Assembly (NCBI GenBank): GCA_018881555.1
Contig: JACAXG010000092.1
Coordinates: 1,655,981 to 1,719,980 of the forward strand
From: Amblyornis subalaris
Lineage: Eukaryota; Chordata; Aves; Passeriformes; Ptilonorhynchidae
DNA length: 64,000 nt
Reading direction: 5' to 3'
Part shown: positions 14,469 through 26,400 of the stretch, one piece after another
Position numbering within the stretch: the first letter of the stretch is position 1
How the letters are laid out: each line of letters opens with the position of its first letter
Translations under genes and position numbers: made by a program
The notes under the pieces: generated by a model
What the model saw: only the letters and a program-made list of their open reading frames with translations
What the model was told of the DNA's origin: nothing
Databases searched by the model: none

Positions 14469-15016
14469 CACAAATGTATTCCAATATACACAAAATGTAT
14501 ATATGGTGTGCTTGAGCACACACCTGCAAAGCATACATATTTGTATGGTCAAGGAACATTTTTCAGTTTTAAGGTCAATTTGGCAACTAAGAAAAATCTT
14601 CATTCTAATTATCACACAGAATATTAGTATATATGCCAGAAGTTACAAAAATCTACAAAAAATGTAGCCTGTGTGTGTTTCTTTAGTATGTAAAAAAATT
14701 CTTGATACAAATGAGTACATCTGATCTTGGGATATGGTTGTCTGAAAATGTCACTGTTGACATATGACATAAAATATATATATCGTATCTGATATGAAAA
14801 CCTTAGGTTTCTGTCAGGTGCTGTCAGAATTTTGTCTTCCTGAAAAGTATACTTTTGCACTATGGCTGATAGAATGCAAATACATTAAGTAAAAATATCA
14901 CTATTCGTGTAGTTTTAACTATGTCTGTGAAAAATCGCAAATCATGCAAAGTTTGTATTGGATTTTAATGAAAAATTATTCTGTGTTTTTATGCGTGTAC
15001 TATTTGGAGAACATGG

Positions 15017-15059
15017 TGTGCTGGTTTTGGCTGGATTAGAGTTAATTTTCCTCATAGTA
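15017..15059 (+). mobile_element. ERV LTR tip fragment, inverted relative to the neighbouring LTR
   Basis: Begins TGTGCTGGTTTTGGCTGG and matches the start of the minus-strand LTR at 15337-15831 when that is reverse-complemented: 33 of 43 positions agree by hand alignment. It is therefore an LTR 5' tip facing the opposite way. It forms one arm of an inverted-repeat structure about 815 bp long. The six bases before it (ACATGG) and the six after 15831 (ATGTGG) agree at four of six positions, compatible with a decayed target-site duplication. Confidence 0.7.
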
Positions 15060-15310
15060 CCCCAAATACCAGATTAAGTTCTAGCTTGGTGTTTTAATAA
15101 CAAATCTCCCAGGTAAAAACCCACTAATCACAGAAAAATGCAAAAAGCCAACACCAGTCTTTACATCTTACAGCAAAAAAGGAGCATGGCACAGATCAGA
15201 TGAACTAATATGGAGAACAGATGAATCAATATTGTGACCTGCGACTGCTAAGAGATATAAATGCCTTCCGATACACTCTGGTCAATATGTTATTATCACA
15301 AACACTTCAA
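15060..15310 (-). mobile_element. Probable ERV leader sequence next to the primer-binding site
   Basis: Read on the minus strand, this stretch directly follows the LTR and primer-binding site, where a provirus carries its untranslated leader. It has no open frame of note. It ends abruptly at the inverted LTR tip, so no gag, pol or env remains. Assignment rests on position only. Confidence 0.5.
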
Positions 15311-15328
15311 GCCCCATATTGGGCACCA
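15311..15328 (-). other. Retroviral primer-binding site, tRNA-Lys type, decayed
   Basis: On the minus strand the 18 bases read TGGTGCCCAATATGGGGC, starting 8 bases inside the LTR end. A TGG start, position and GGGGC end are those of a tRNA primer-binding site. By recall it is closest to the tRNA-Lys1,2 class, with a few substitutions. It fixes the orientation of the adjoining LTR as minus and identifies that LTR as a former 5' LTR. Confidence 0.75.
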
Positions 15329-15336
15329 AAAAGGAC

Positions 15337-15831
15337 TGTCATGGCTTGACTCCAGCTGGCAACTGAGCCCCACGCAGCCACTCGCTCACTCCCTCCCAGT
15401 GGGATGAGGGAGAGAACCAGAAGAGTAAAAGTGAGAAAACTCATGGGTTGAGATAAGGACAAAGCAAAGCAAAACATAGAATTCATTCACCACTTCCCAT
15501 GGGCAGGCAGGTGTTCAGACATCTCTGGGAGAGCAGGGCTCCATGATACACAGTGGTTACTTGGGAAGAAAACCACCATTTCTTCAAATGTCCCCCCTTA
15601 CTACTTCTTCTTCATCCCCCAGCTCCCCTCCCAGCTCCTTGTGCATCCCCAGNCTCCTTACTGGAGGGGTGCTGTGAGGAGCAGAAAAGGCCTTGACTCT
15701 GTGTAAGCCCTGCCCTGCAATCATGAAAAGATCTCTGTGTTGTCAACATTGCTTCCAGCAGAAACTGAAAACATAGCCCCATACTCAGCTACCATGAAGA
15801 AAATTGACTCTAGCCCAGCAAGATCCAGAAT
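15337..15831 (-). mobile_element. ERV long terminal repeat (passerine ERVK-like), minus strand
   Basis: On the minus strand the block starts near 15831 with a decayed TG end and finishes with ACA at 15337, giving about 495 bp. Plus-strand landmarks include TGTCATGGCTTGACTCCAGC at the end, the LTR-typical stretch around 15441-15461, CCATGGGCAGGCAGG and a TACCATGAAGAAAATTGACT segment near the outer end. I associate this layout with a very common songbird LTR family. The minus-strand order outer end, body, CATGACA, primer-binding site supports the orientation. No clear AATAAA remains. Family naming is from memory. Confidence 0.85.
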
Positions 15832-18159
15832 ATGTGGTTTATAAATTTGTTTCAACTATTATATTCAACATAATATTCAGGATTATTAAAGAAACTCCTG
15901 GAAAATATCTTATTATACTAAGAAGCAATTAGCATGAGACTTGGTTTTTTCCATAATCTCTCATACTTAAAAGACTAATACTTTTTTTCTTGGCCATGGA
16001 CCTATATTGTTNCATTTAATTGTACTTCTTAGATATAATTTTATAACTATTTCATTTTGTTTTTTTTCAAACAAATGCTGATGACGTTTGTATCGTTTCA
16101 GACACCCTTACAGTAAAACAACTTTTGTGACTTTATTTGAAATTTTGCTTCAGCAACATAAATAGGAAAGGAGTGACTAAGTGATAACTACCTAATACTT
16201 TTGTTAGCTGCTAGAAGTCACACAGAATGAAAACCGGAGTTGTATCAACCAGTATGTCTATGTGAACTGGCTAATTGTATAGCTAATATACCTATTGGCA
16301 ATATTCCTAACCCCAGCCAAAGGAGCAGTTCTACAGGTCTGCTTGCAGATTGGAGATCTGTCTCTTTACACTGTCCTGGGAGGATTATCTGGTAGCTGAT
16401 TACACAGGCTATGAGCCATACTTTTCCATTTTTTTGCCTGTGGTATTGTGGGAAAGCTATATTCAGGCAGCAGGAAGGTAAAAAGCAGTTTGTTGGTGGA
16501 AACAGAATCCTCTTCAGAAAGTATATTCATTTGTCAGGAGAATTGCTGAAGGCTTGAGTTAGGGGCAAAAGCACTGTGAGGCACAGCCTGGAAATGAGGC
16601 TGAGTCAGAGGCTGCGGTTCAGGAGAGGAACAGCAGCCTGGCAGGAGGCGGTAAGCTGGCTAACCAGTTAGCANTTGTGCTCCAATTTAGTTGTACAGTC
16701 TAGGCAAGGAAGAAATCAAGACAGCTGAGAGAGCACTGATTTGTTGACTAGAGGGACTAAAAGAGGTAGGGGAATTAGAGAAAGCTGCTTCTGAAATCGA
16801 GAAAGATTACAATGGAACAATTAAAAAAAAAAGCCCTAGCACTTTTACATGATTTCCACTCTTCATTTAAACTAAAATGTCTGCAGGTGAGGTCTAGCTT
16901 TTTAAACAATAACCTGATTTATCCNGCTCTAGTAAAACTTCTCTTTTCACTTATATTTTTGGTTTTTGTTTCTCATCATTTCTAACTAAATAAACCAAAT
17001 GGAATAACATTTGATATGGATAGAATAAGGTCTTGATCTGGAAAATATTACAAATTTTCTGCATTAAGCAGCAGTATATTTATGACAAAATTCTTCTGCT
17101 CCATGTATATGGCCTTTCCAATAAATGTGTCAGTAAATGCTGGGTAAATGGTACTGGTAGAGTAGCACCTGTTTTATTTCTGCTGTCTTGATTTAGAAGA
17201 ATTTGGAAACTGTATTTATTTAAAGCGTTAAATATTTAAGTGGCATATCCATTAGCAGGTGCTGCAGATGACTTCACTGCTCACTGTTCCAAATGGTAAT
17301 GTGCAAAGTTATAACTTTTTCTAACTATGCTCACACAACGATACATAAGCTGGATAAAATATGTGATGTTCAGGGCCAGTCATTGAGAGGGGACAGACTA
17401 GTTGCAACCCTAGATCTGACAGTTCCCAGTTCTTCATAGAATTTTGTCACATAGTTACTGACTTTGGTGCCTCAGAAAGTCTTCAGCTATGAATGAAGCT
17501 TGTCCCCAGGTTAAGTCTTTGTAAAAGAGCATGCTGTTAATTTTTGTGGATCCTTTTTCATCTGTTAACATTATGTCCTCAAGCTGCAATCTTTTCTTTA
17601 CTCAGCTTTCCAATTTAACAAAATGTTAAAGAGCTACTTCCAGGATCTTGGCACTCTTGAAAAGTGCTGAGTTTCTCCAGTGAGTTCAAAAGGTAGAGAA
17701 AGAACTTTCCAACCATATGCAAAAATGTACAGCGATTACATTGTTCTCGTATTTAGAGAAAAGGATCATGCACACATGTTCTGAATGAGAAGCTGCCCTC
17801 AAAATCCCACAATGCTTAAAATGTATGCTTGCAGTAATATCTGGATTGATTCAATGATAGACAACATTTAAAAGTTTTAAATTGGCTGCAGGAAAAACCT
17901 TTCATCTTAATTTATAATAAAAATACTGTAGAATGAATATTATTGTTGTAAAAGAATAAACTGATAAATTGCTTCCATGGTTATTCAAGTGGTGAAATGA
18001 AATTTAGTATTCAGTAGCTTGAAAAACCTACCTACTCCGTTGCACATTTCCTGTAAACTGACACCTCTCAGTGTTACAGCCTGATAAAACATTGTTTTGC
18101 TATTTGTGATAGATATCACAGCTGAGTGTCTTAGACTAAACCTGCACGTGAGACTTCAG
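15832..18159. other. Non-coding DNA, no gene seen
   Basis: Mostly AT-rich with no recognised element. The strip 16560-16670 is GC-richer and ends in GGAGGCG followed by GTAAGC, a donor-like site, but no matching acceptor or open frame supports an exon. It could be an old repeat. Confidence 0.6.
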
Positions 18160-18626
18160 ACTGTAACATTCGGGTCAGCCTTGTTGGAGGCAGCTGCTGT
18201 GAGGGCGGCACCGACAGCAGCAGCTACAAATGCAGGCAAGGGCTGTGGTGAGACTCTGGTGGGCTTGCAAAGAAGCAGTGTGGCAGGAATGGGCCAGCGT
18301 GGGTCATGCTGGTTGCAGTGTAGCTTTGGGAGCATGGTGGCAAGGTGCTGGTCAGCTGGCAGGACGAGGCAGGGTGCCTTGGAGGCTGCTGGTGCTGCTG
18401 TTCGTGGTTGCTGCTCTCCGTTTCAATAGAAACTGCAGGCTCTACTACCGGCTTTCCTGGACTTTTGCCTAACGTGCTGCTAGGAACCACTGACTGCCAG
18501 TCTGGAACACGTGAGCTGAGGGACAGTGGACAGACACAGTCACTGTGACTGCAGTTAGTGAAGAGAGGCACACAGGGACCTGCCATTGCTGCTCAGGATT
18601 GAGGAGGACCATTTGGAGGCAGTGCA

Positions 18627-19034
18627 GTGATGGTCTTAGCGTGCCACAAGACACAAGTTCCAGTGCTGACTGATGCTAATGGCCTTGACACAGAGAAGGC
18701 TCTGGCCATTGCTTGGATTTCATGTTGCAAAGATGGCCTGGGGCTTCTTCTATGGGACGTGTGCTCTGACCAAGGCACTGAGTTGCTGGATGAAGGAGCG
18801 GTGGGGAGAGCTGAGAGACTGCACAATATCAGGGAGTTTGAAGAGGATATTGACAGGTTCTTTGCAGGAAAGCTGCAGAGGCAAGGGCCTGATCCATGCA
18901 AGGCGAGGAGAGAGCAGCAGCAGCTGGTAATCATGGTCCAACAGGTGAAGGAGAAAGATTGTTCAGACAGGGTAGGCTGTGATTTCTGGCAACAGGAGAA
19001 GACTTCCTGCTCTATCTGTGGATCTGCGACTTGA
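18627..19034 (+). pseudogene. CR1 ORF1-like fragment, coiled coil with Cys motif
   Basis: An uninterrupted 135-codon frame inside the CR1 5' region. The middle (about residues 60-115) is charged and heptad-like, with LHNIREFEEDIDRFF and RREQQQLVIMVQQVKEKDC, as expected for the RNA-binding ORF1 protein of CR1 elements. It ends with CSICGSAT, a CxxC pair, and then a stop. The first Met sits in weak context, and the flanking CR1 sequence is frameshifted, so this is a surviving piece of ORF1 rather than a full gene. An intact element would use such a protein to coat its RNA during retrotransposition. No sign that it is expressed. Confidence 0.65.
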
Positions 19035-19799
19035 GTGTACATATAGTGCTCTGGGCACTGGGTAAAGATGAACCGGACCCACTGGAGGCTCTATCAGAGC
19101 AAGCTGAGCCCAAACAGGTTTGAAAAGGCATGTGGTAGTTATAAAAGACCCCTTCCTAGAGGGTCGAAAGCAGCTATCTGTCAACATGACCTGATTTTTC
19201 AGGGTGTTTCTTGCTTACCAGTGCCTCAGATCTCAGATGTTGCAGAAGAATTCAAGGCTTACCCGCCCTTGGACTAACACCCCATGCTCCTTTCTCCAGT
19301 GTTATCAAAGGTAACACAAAGTGCACCAAAGGTTCTTCAGAGCTCAAGTGATGCAGTGAAAGGTAAGGCAGACAGGTGATGGCTCTGTCTTTCCAGTAAG
19401 GGGGAAAGGCTCCAGCAGAAGGTCACTCCTTCAGTGGATCAACACAGGCCTGATGCTGCAAGCAATGCTATGATCACATTGATGGCTCTGTGAACAATGA
19501 GTTCTGCTGTGTAGGGATGGGATATCTGGCAGTGAGGCAGGAGTATCTTTGCAAATAAAATAGCTAATGCAGTGAGAAGTACTTAAAATATGTATGTTGG
19601 GTTGGGTAGTATTTTCCTAACCTGAAGAGAAGTGAGGGCACAAGGGGCAAAACAGATGTATCTCAGCAGCAAGATTACAGGGGATGTTCTTACACCTGAA
19701 GAGACATGGGATATGACTTGGGGCCTGAGTCAAATACCTTTATAAAAATGTATGTAGTATAGAGAAGAAGCAGGATGAATAAGAAGTCTAAGCAAAGTT

Positions 19800-20525
19800 G
19801 CAGAGCTATAGCATCACTGGGATAATGAAGACAAGGTGGGGTAGCTCTCCAGTGTGAAGTGCTGCAGTGGATGGATAGAGGTGGGAAGGCAGGAAGGAAG
19901 TTGTGCTTCCCATCAAGGAGTGGCTCAAATGTAAAAAACTGCCTTGAAGCCAGAGAGAAAGCCGTAGAGAATTAGTGAGTAGGAGTTAAGGATCAGCAGA
20001 CTAGCACGGGTGATGTAACAGGTGTCTGCTAAGACCACTGGATCAAGAGGAGATGCATGAGGCTCACTTTAGATGGCTGGAGAAAACCTTACCATCACAG
20101 GCCCTGGTACTCATGGTAGGCTTAAGTCTTCCTAATATCTGCTGTAAGGGGATTAGAGCTGGTGCAAGCAACCTGGGAGAATTCCAGAATGTGTTGAAGA
20201 CAATTTTTGTCACAGGTGATCAGTCTACTAACTAGTGAAGGGGCTCTGTTGGACCTGCTGCTCACAAACAAGAGAGAAGCACTGAATGAAGTCAAGAGCA
20301 GACTTGGCTGCCACAACCATGCGACTGGAGTTTAAGGTCCTGAGAGACATAAGCAAGACAAACAGAATTACTGGACTTCAGGATATTCATTTTCATCCAG
20401 AATTACTGGATATTCAGGAACCTTTTTGGTACAATCCCAAGAGAATTTATCCTGAAGAAAAAGAGGGTAGGAGACCTGTTTGATTTTTGAAGGAGAGCAT
20501 CTTCAAAGCACAAAGATTTATTTTA
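19800..20525 (+). pseudogene. CR1 ORF2 endonuclease remnant
   Basis: Translated pieces in shifting frames recall the apurinic-type endonuclease of CR1 ORF2: an ITGIMKTRWG segment at about 19812-19841 in place of the usual ITET-W motif, DG near the GTGGATGGATAG at 19866, ALVLMVGLSLPNICC at about 20102-20146 in place of the usual MGDFN region, LLLTNKREAL at about 20258, and a decayed SDH-region followed by EFKVL near 20330. Catalytic Asp and Asn positions appear lost. The protein would nick target DNA to prime reverse transcription. There is no reverse transcriptase downstream. Clearly a dead copy. Confidence 0.65.
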
Positions 20526-22190
20526 CATAAGTGTAAAATTCTAATTCTGAAAATCCAATCAGATAATTTTTTTAACCTGGAAATAGGAACAGGAATCATT
20601 TCTCTAAGCTATCATATCTACTCAATCTTTTTCATGGCTTCATGAGAAAGCACAAAACTTCTTTTCCTTTATTGCAGTTTAAAGCCTTTTGCTAGTGATA
20701 TTAGGGAAATTTATTCTTCCTTTCATTGTTATACCCATCATGTAGTATAATGTCTGTCCTACTTTATATTTACATTCCTTGAGTTCACACCAAACCATCT
20801 TTGAATATGTAAATTCAACAGTACAAATGGAAGTCTGCATGACGTTAATATGCTAACTACTAAAATAACATTTTATTACACCAGTAAAACAGGGTAAACA
20901 GCTGCAGATACATGCTAAGTTTAGCAATTGCCTGACTTTTACATAAAAAAATAGATTCAGTTTAAATTATTTATGACCTGATTTTTATGTTAACGAGCCC
21001 TCCTTCTTACTTGTTTTTGGTTTTTGTTTGTGTGTTTGTTTATTTAATGCTGCCAGTGTGAGATTTTTTGGCTTCTTAGGTTCTAACAAGCTTTAGTGTG
21101 AGAAAGGTGTGTTCTTGCAATGGGTAACAATTCCAGTTCTAATACTGACCCTCAGAGTTGCTATTTCCAATTATTTTGAAGACAATAGCATTTATTTCTG
21201 TAACCCCATTCCTACAGTTTATATATCTTAACAGGCTAGAGAAGATATTAAATGTCCTAAAAGTTTTTACTACAGGATAGAACAAGATGCTTTTACATCC
21301 GACTATTTGGGAAATGGATCTACATAAAAGACTTTAATACATCTCTATAGCTGAAGAACACTAATGCCAAGTAGTTACCATCTTTTTCATTTTCCCTTCT
21401 GTAAAAAGTCCATTAGTTGTCACTTCTCCCCTTCTCCTCTTTACAACCTGAGAAAGCAAACATACCAGCCCAGACAGAACTCTGCACCAGACAGCTGATA
21501 TTTTACTTACCTCACACAAAGCTACGCAAGCTACCTTCTTATTACCCAGTTAGAAGTTTGAATATGTAATAAGGAGTGGGATATTACCCGGCATATTTTG
21601 TTTGTGCAAAGTCTTTTACTCAGCAAGTATCAATTGATTACCTTCCACCACTTTCATTAGTAAATTGGAGGGAATTATGTCTTTCAAAATAAAGCAGTTC
21701 TAAGGCTGAGGTTCTGCACAAGTTATTTAACAATACGTTGAAGCTCCAGAAGTCTTTGCTAGCCCAGCCAAAGACCTAAAATACAAGATCTCTTGTCCAG
21801 CGTGAAATCTGGCCCAATGCTTAAAATCTGATCTATATATACTGATGCATGTATTGCAAGCAAAATTACAAAAAATTGTCTCTTTATTAAAACTGCAATT
21901 ATGCAAATCCATAACACAGATAAGAAAGAAAAACATGCCCATAAAAATTAGTAATCTGCAAAATTGTGCCAGGTTTTCTAAGGTTCACAAGCATATAAGA
22001 ACACTTGAACTAGCACATGAATGAAAAATAACAGATTTTAAAAAGAGAAAAAAAAAACAAACAGCACGACAAAAATACTCCCTAAAACTCCCTAAAACAT
22101 GTTCATTATTTTAGAACATTAATGAGAATTCTCAGTTTACTGAAATTTTTCATGATAACTACATCTCCTGGCAGTCTTCCTGCCACTCCG
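20526..22190. other. AT-rich non-coding DNA, no gene seen
   Basis: No recognised element or open frame of note. It separates the truncated CR1 from the second LTR. Confidence 0.65.
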
Positions 22191-23182
22191 TGTTAGATTA
22201 ACCCTGGCTGGATGCCAGGTGCCCACCAAAGTTGCTTTGTCACTCCTCTCTTCAGCTGGGCAGGGGAGAAAGAATATAATGAAGAGTTCATGGGTTGAGA
22301 TAAGGACAGGGAGAGATCATTCAGCAATTATCATCATGGGCAAAACAGACTTGGCTTGGGAAAATTAGTTGAATTTATTATCAACCAAATCAGAGTAGGG
22401 TAATGAGAAATAAAAACTAAATCTTATAACATCTTCCCAGCTCCACTGCCTTCTTCCCAGGCTTAATTTCCCTCATGAATTCACTACCTCCTCCCGTGCA
22501 GTGATGCAGGGGGATAGGGAATGGGGATTGTGGTCCGTTCGTCGCATGCTCTCTGCTGCTACTTCCTCTGCAGGGGGAGGACTCCTCACATTCTTCCCTT
22601 GCTCCAGTGTGGGGTCTTTCCCATTGAAGACAGTCCTCCACAAACTCCTCTAACATGAGTCTTTCCCACAGGCTGCAGTTCTTCATGGACTGATCCAGCA
22701 TGTGTCCCTTCCATGTGGTGCAGTTCTTCAAGAATAGGCTGCTCCACAGGGTCACAAGTCCTGCCAGCAAACCTGCTCCAGTGTGAGTTCTTCTCTCCAT
22801 GGGGCCAGGCTTCCTGTGGAGTCACAGCCTCCTTTGGACATCCACCTGCTTCTCTCTTTGGACCCTCATGGGCTGCAGGGGCACATCTGCCTCACCGTGG
22901 TCTGCACATGGGCTGCAGGGGAATCTCTGCTCCAGCCCCTAGAGCACCTCATCCTCCTCCTTCTGCACTGGCCTAGGTGTCTGCAGAGTTGCTTTTCTCA
23001 CATGTTCTTACTCCTCTCTCTGGCTGCCATTGTGCAGGTTTTTTATCCTTTCTTAAATATGTCGTCCCAGAGGTACTACCACTGTCACTGATGGGCTCAG
23101 CTTTGGCCAGCAGCAGGTCTTTCTTGGAGGCATCTGGCATTGACTCTGTCAGACACAGACAAAGCTTCCAGCAGCTCCAGAG
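22191..23182 (-). mobile_element. ERV long terminal repeat, second family, minus strand
   Basis: Starts TGTTAGATTAACCCTGGCTG on plus and runs for about 990 bp of higher GC before AT-rich DNA resumes. It holds several imperfect copies of a unit with GCTCCAGTGTG, CCCAT or CCACAGG and TGCAGTTCTTCA (22610-22800). I recall such internal repetition in a large passerine LTR family. It shares an identical 21-base stretch with the first LTR (22288-22308 here, 15441-15461 there). In that LTR the stretch is near the 3' end on minus, which supports minus orientation here too. No primer-binding site or proviral genes adjoin, so this is a solo LTR, probably truncated at its outer (high-coordinate) end near 23182. 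The minus frames at 22417-22825 are repeat artefacts. Confidence 0.8.
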
Positions 23183-23325
23183 TATACATATCTCTTTTCA
23201 ACTATATATCNAACTTAACAATCTATCTCTGATCACTACTTTCCATGTTATTTTACAGAGAGTCTGGAAACAGAAAAAGTCGGGACAAGACTTACAAGGT
23301 GTTACAACAGAGGTAATATTTAAAC

Positions 23326-23407
23326 CAGAAAATATAACTGGAAAAATCAGACAAGCTTTCAGGAATCAGAAAATATAACTGGAAAAATCAGACAAGCTTT
23401 CAGGAAT
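23326..23407. repeat. Perfect 41-bp tandem duplication
   Basis: Two adjacent copies, 23326-23366 and 23367-23407, are identical. Each starts CAGAAAATATAACTGG and ends CTTTCAGGAAT. The perfect identity in otherwise decayed DNA suggests a recent event, or an assembly artefact. Confidence 0.95.
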
Positions 23408-26400
23408 CATAAGTTTTCCTCAGGTCTAAAATAGATTCAGATTTTGAGCCTAGGTACCAAGTGTGTATTCTTGAGGTCATCATCTCTGAAACAAAAGATG
23501 CTTGATATACCTATGACTGTAAGAAAAAGGACTGGAGGAGAATGCAAGAGATAGAGAGAGCAGGATATGGAGAGATAGATACTTATTTCAGGGGAAAGAG
23601 AGAAGTAGTTCATAAACTGTGGAATACAAGGAGATTAATGAGTTTGGGATTTGACGAGGATTATGACAATGTGTTAACAGAACTTTTATCTTTACTGAAG
23701 TCATGGGGATTTGTAACCAGTAGAGCTATGAATTTTAATTACAAAGTTTATTTTTGTTAGGCATTTTGGGTTTGAGAAGCAGGGCAACGAGATCAGTGAT
23801 TGAACTGTTTTCTGAGAAACTTCCTGTTCTGGAAATTGAGTGGGTTTTATTCTTCACTGATTATCTGTCCAGATACATTCCTGTAGAGAATGATGTCTGA
23901 GTTTTACCTATAGAATTACTCTCAGATGATTTTTTTCACAAAATGAGGCATATTGGATTCCTAGAAGTACAAGTATAGAAATGTGACAGTTCTGTTGTAA
24001 ATGGTCGACTGTCATCTTGTCACAGTGCTAAACTTATGCATCTTCTGAAGGAATGTCCTTGGTTTTTTCAGTATACTTAGGACTGGAAGGATTGAATTCT
24101 GATGGTGAATGGGGCCTGGACACTGCTTGGAAGGAGTGATGGAAGTTACGCAGAGAGGGAATTATGCAGCCCAACCATTATTTAATATAGACACCTGTTA
24201 ATTAAATATATTATGCAACTTCCTATACAGTTACATAATTTCAATATACTGGGGATGACAGCAACCAATCCAAATAACAATGTATGAAAAATAGAAAAGG
24301 GCTCATTTTGGGCGAGTATGAGATTGCCTTTAGTGACAATCATGTCGTTTTCAATCTTCTGAGAAGTTATCAAAATCAAGTGAATGACAAGGGTGTTTCT
24401 AATGATAGATATGTAAATATGTAATTTAAGTGGCTAAAGAAAACAATTTAAACAGTGATTCAGCCACTGATTATCATTAGCAATATATTATTCATTTCAA
24501 AATCTTTGACAAAACCCGATATATAACTTGCCATTTTTTCTCAATCTCTGCCAAAGAAATAGTAGAATGAAGAAAAAAATAAACCAAGCGAACCACCAAA
24601 GACCACCAATTAAAAAAAATCCACTTAAACTGAAAAAAAGCCCCTCAGACTGTATTATGTTTAAACAGATATTTTCTGCTAAAATATAGATAAAAGAGTC
24701 ATCTATCAGAAACAAAAATTAATTTTTACTAGAAAAGACACTGTTCCATGAAAGGTAAAAAAAAATTAAAGAAACTTAAAATTTTCTTTATAAACCTTTA
24801 AAAAGGGCTATTTCACATTTCTCATTTTCAAATTGAAAAGTTTTTTAATGGATAGTTCAATAATACTCTCTCATATAAATATTGCTGACATTTTCCATTA
24901 GAGATTTTGTTACCATTTGCTGAAAACTAAGTTTAGACCTCAGGGATAAATTTTCATCTATCTCAAATAGACTTACTATAAAAACCAAACATTTAAATAC
25001 TATATGAGAAGAAAGTCAGGGAAATACATAGGTGGGTGCATGCATGTGTAAAATAAACACTGAAAAGCTTTTCTGACCACAGCTATAAAATTCTGCTTTG
25101 CAACAGGGACCTGGCATTTGGGATATTTCTCAAACATAGCCTCATATTCCTGTGAGGAACATGTGTCTTTACAATCCTTGTGAAAATCCCTGTGAATTCA
25201 ATCAGCATATAAACCCTACCTGCTCAGCAGATACTTTTCAGAGCTTAACAAAGAAAACTGCTGAACCACATGGGACTTTTTTTACAGTGACCAAGCCCAC
25301 ATCAGCCCAAAGCTGGAAGGACAGCCTTGAAGTTTCCTGTAAAAATTATACTTGGTCTGTGGAGATTGAAGTAAAACATAGAAATAGCCTAAATATTTTC
25401 TTTGCCTGCAATCAGGAAGCAATATAAGACTGCGAAAAAATAAGCCTTAATTAGGACACAGAAGGAATGATACAGATATCTGAACAGAACAATCTAACGC
25501 TATTTTAGACACTATGAAGTTGTGCTATTCAAATGCTCTTGATGTTCAGCTCTCATTTCAGAAGGGCATATCTCCTGTAGATCCTNTATTGTATCTGCCA
25601 GTCTCATGCAGATATGTTAGATAATGCAGAATTTCTAAAAGTGTTTGTTTAGACATCTGGAACTCTGCCAGAATCTGATAAAAACAGAAACCAGAAGAAT
25701 GGGGAAGAAATTCTGGAAATGGGACAAAAGGCACACAAAATTGTCTGAAACTGTAACCAATTATTTCATAACAGTGCACTAAGAATAGTCAGGAGTGGGA
25801 GAGCAGTGAAAAATANTGGGAAATTAGAGGGGCAAATTGGGAAACTGGGCAAAAGACAGAAGGCTGCCAGTACAGAATTTATAAAGAAAAAAAAAAAGAA
25901 AGAAAATAGTGGGAATAAGAGGTTCCAGATTGTGATTGGAAGCCTACAAGAAAAAAAAAAAAAGGAAAAAATGAGAACTAACATGATAAGCAGTATGCAA
26001 GACAGAGGGAAGCCAAGGAGCCTCAGGTTAACCATATGGGTAAGATATGAGGAATCAAAGATCTGAGCTGTAAGGCAAATTTGGGAATCAGGCAACAATA
26101 TGTCAAGGAGTTTCACAGTGGAATTTGAAAATAGTGGGGAAGATATTGACAGTGCAAATTATGTGTTGTGAGACGTGAGTTGAAGAGACAGAAATTTAAG
26201 ACAATACAAAGTGCCAGCCTTAGAGGAGCAATGCAGAAGGGCCTGCCTCTGCAATCTGGAGAGGAACACGGGTATTCCAGAGCCTTAACACTTTTCTGCT
26301 TTACAATATCATATGGAAAATATGTTCTTACAGAATATAAATCTCTGATCTTCTAGTAGAATCCTTAGTACTTCTCTCAATTTCTCCATTAGCTAATGTA

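Larger units (their letters stand above)
18160..20525 (+). mobile_element. CR1-type LINE, 5' region with ORF1 and endonuclease remnants, 3' half missing
   Basis: This GC-richer block on plus has the order of a CR1 non-LTR retrotransposon: a GC-rich leader with GCAGC runs (18180-18240), an ORF1-like open frame (18627-19034), the ORF1 tail with GTAGGGATGGGATATCTGGC near 19510, and an endonuclease remnant (about 19800-20525). Stop codons and frameshifts break all but the ORF1 piece. Sequence I recognise as CR1 stops near 20525, before any reverse transcriptase or the repeated 3' tail. LINE copies are usually truncated at 5', so retention of the 5' half is unusual; a later deletion or separate decay of the 3' half could explain it. 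Confidence 0.8.

Noticed and set aside
22417..22825. Two overlapping minus frames with repeated WER/HTGA-like words
   Set aside because: They lie wholly inside the LTR and reflect its internal repeats.
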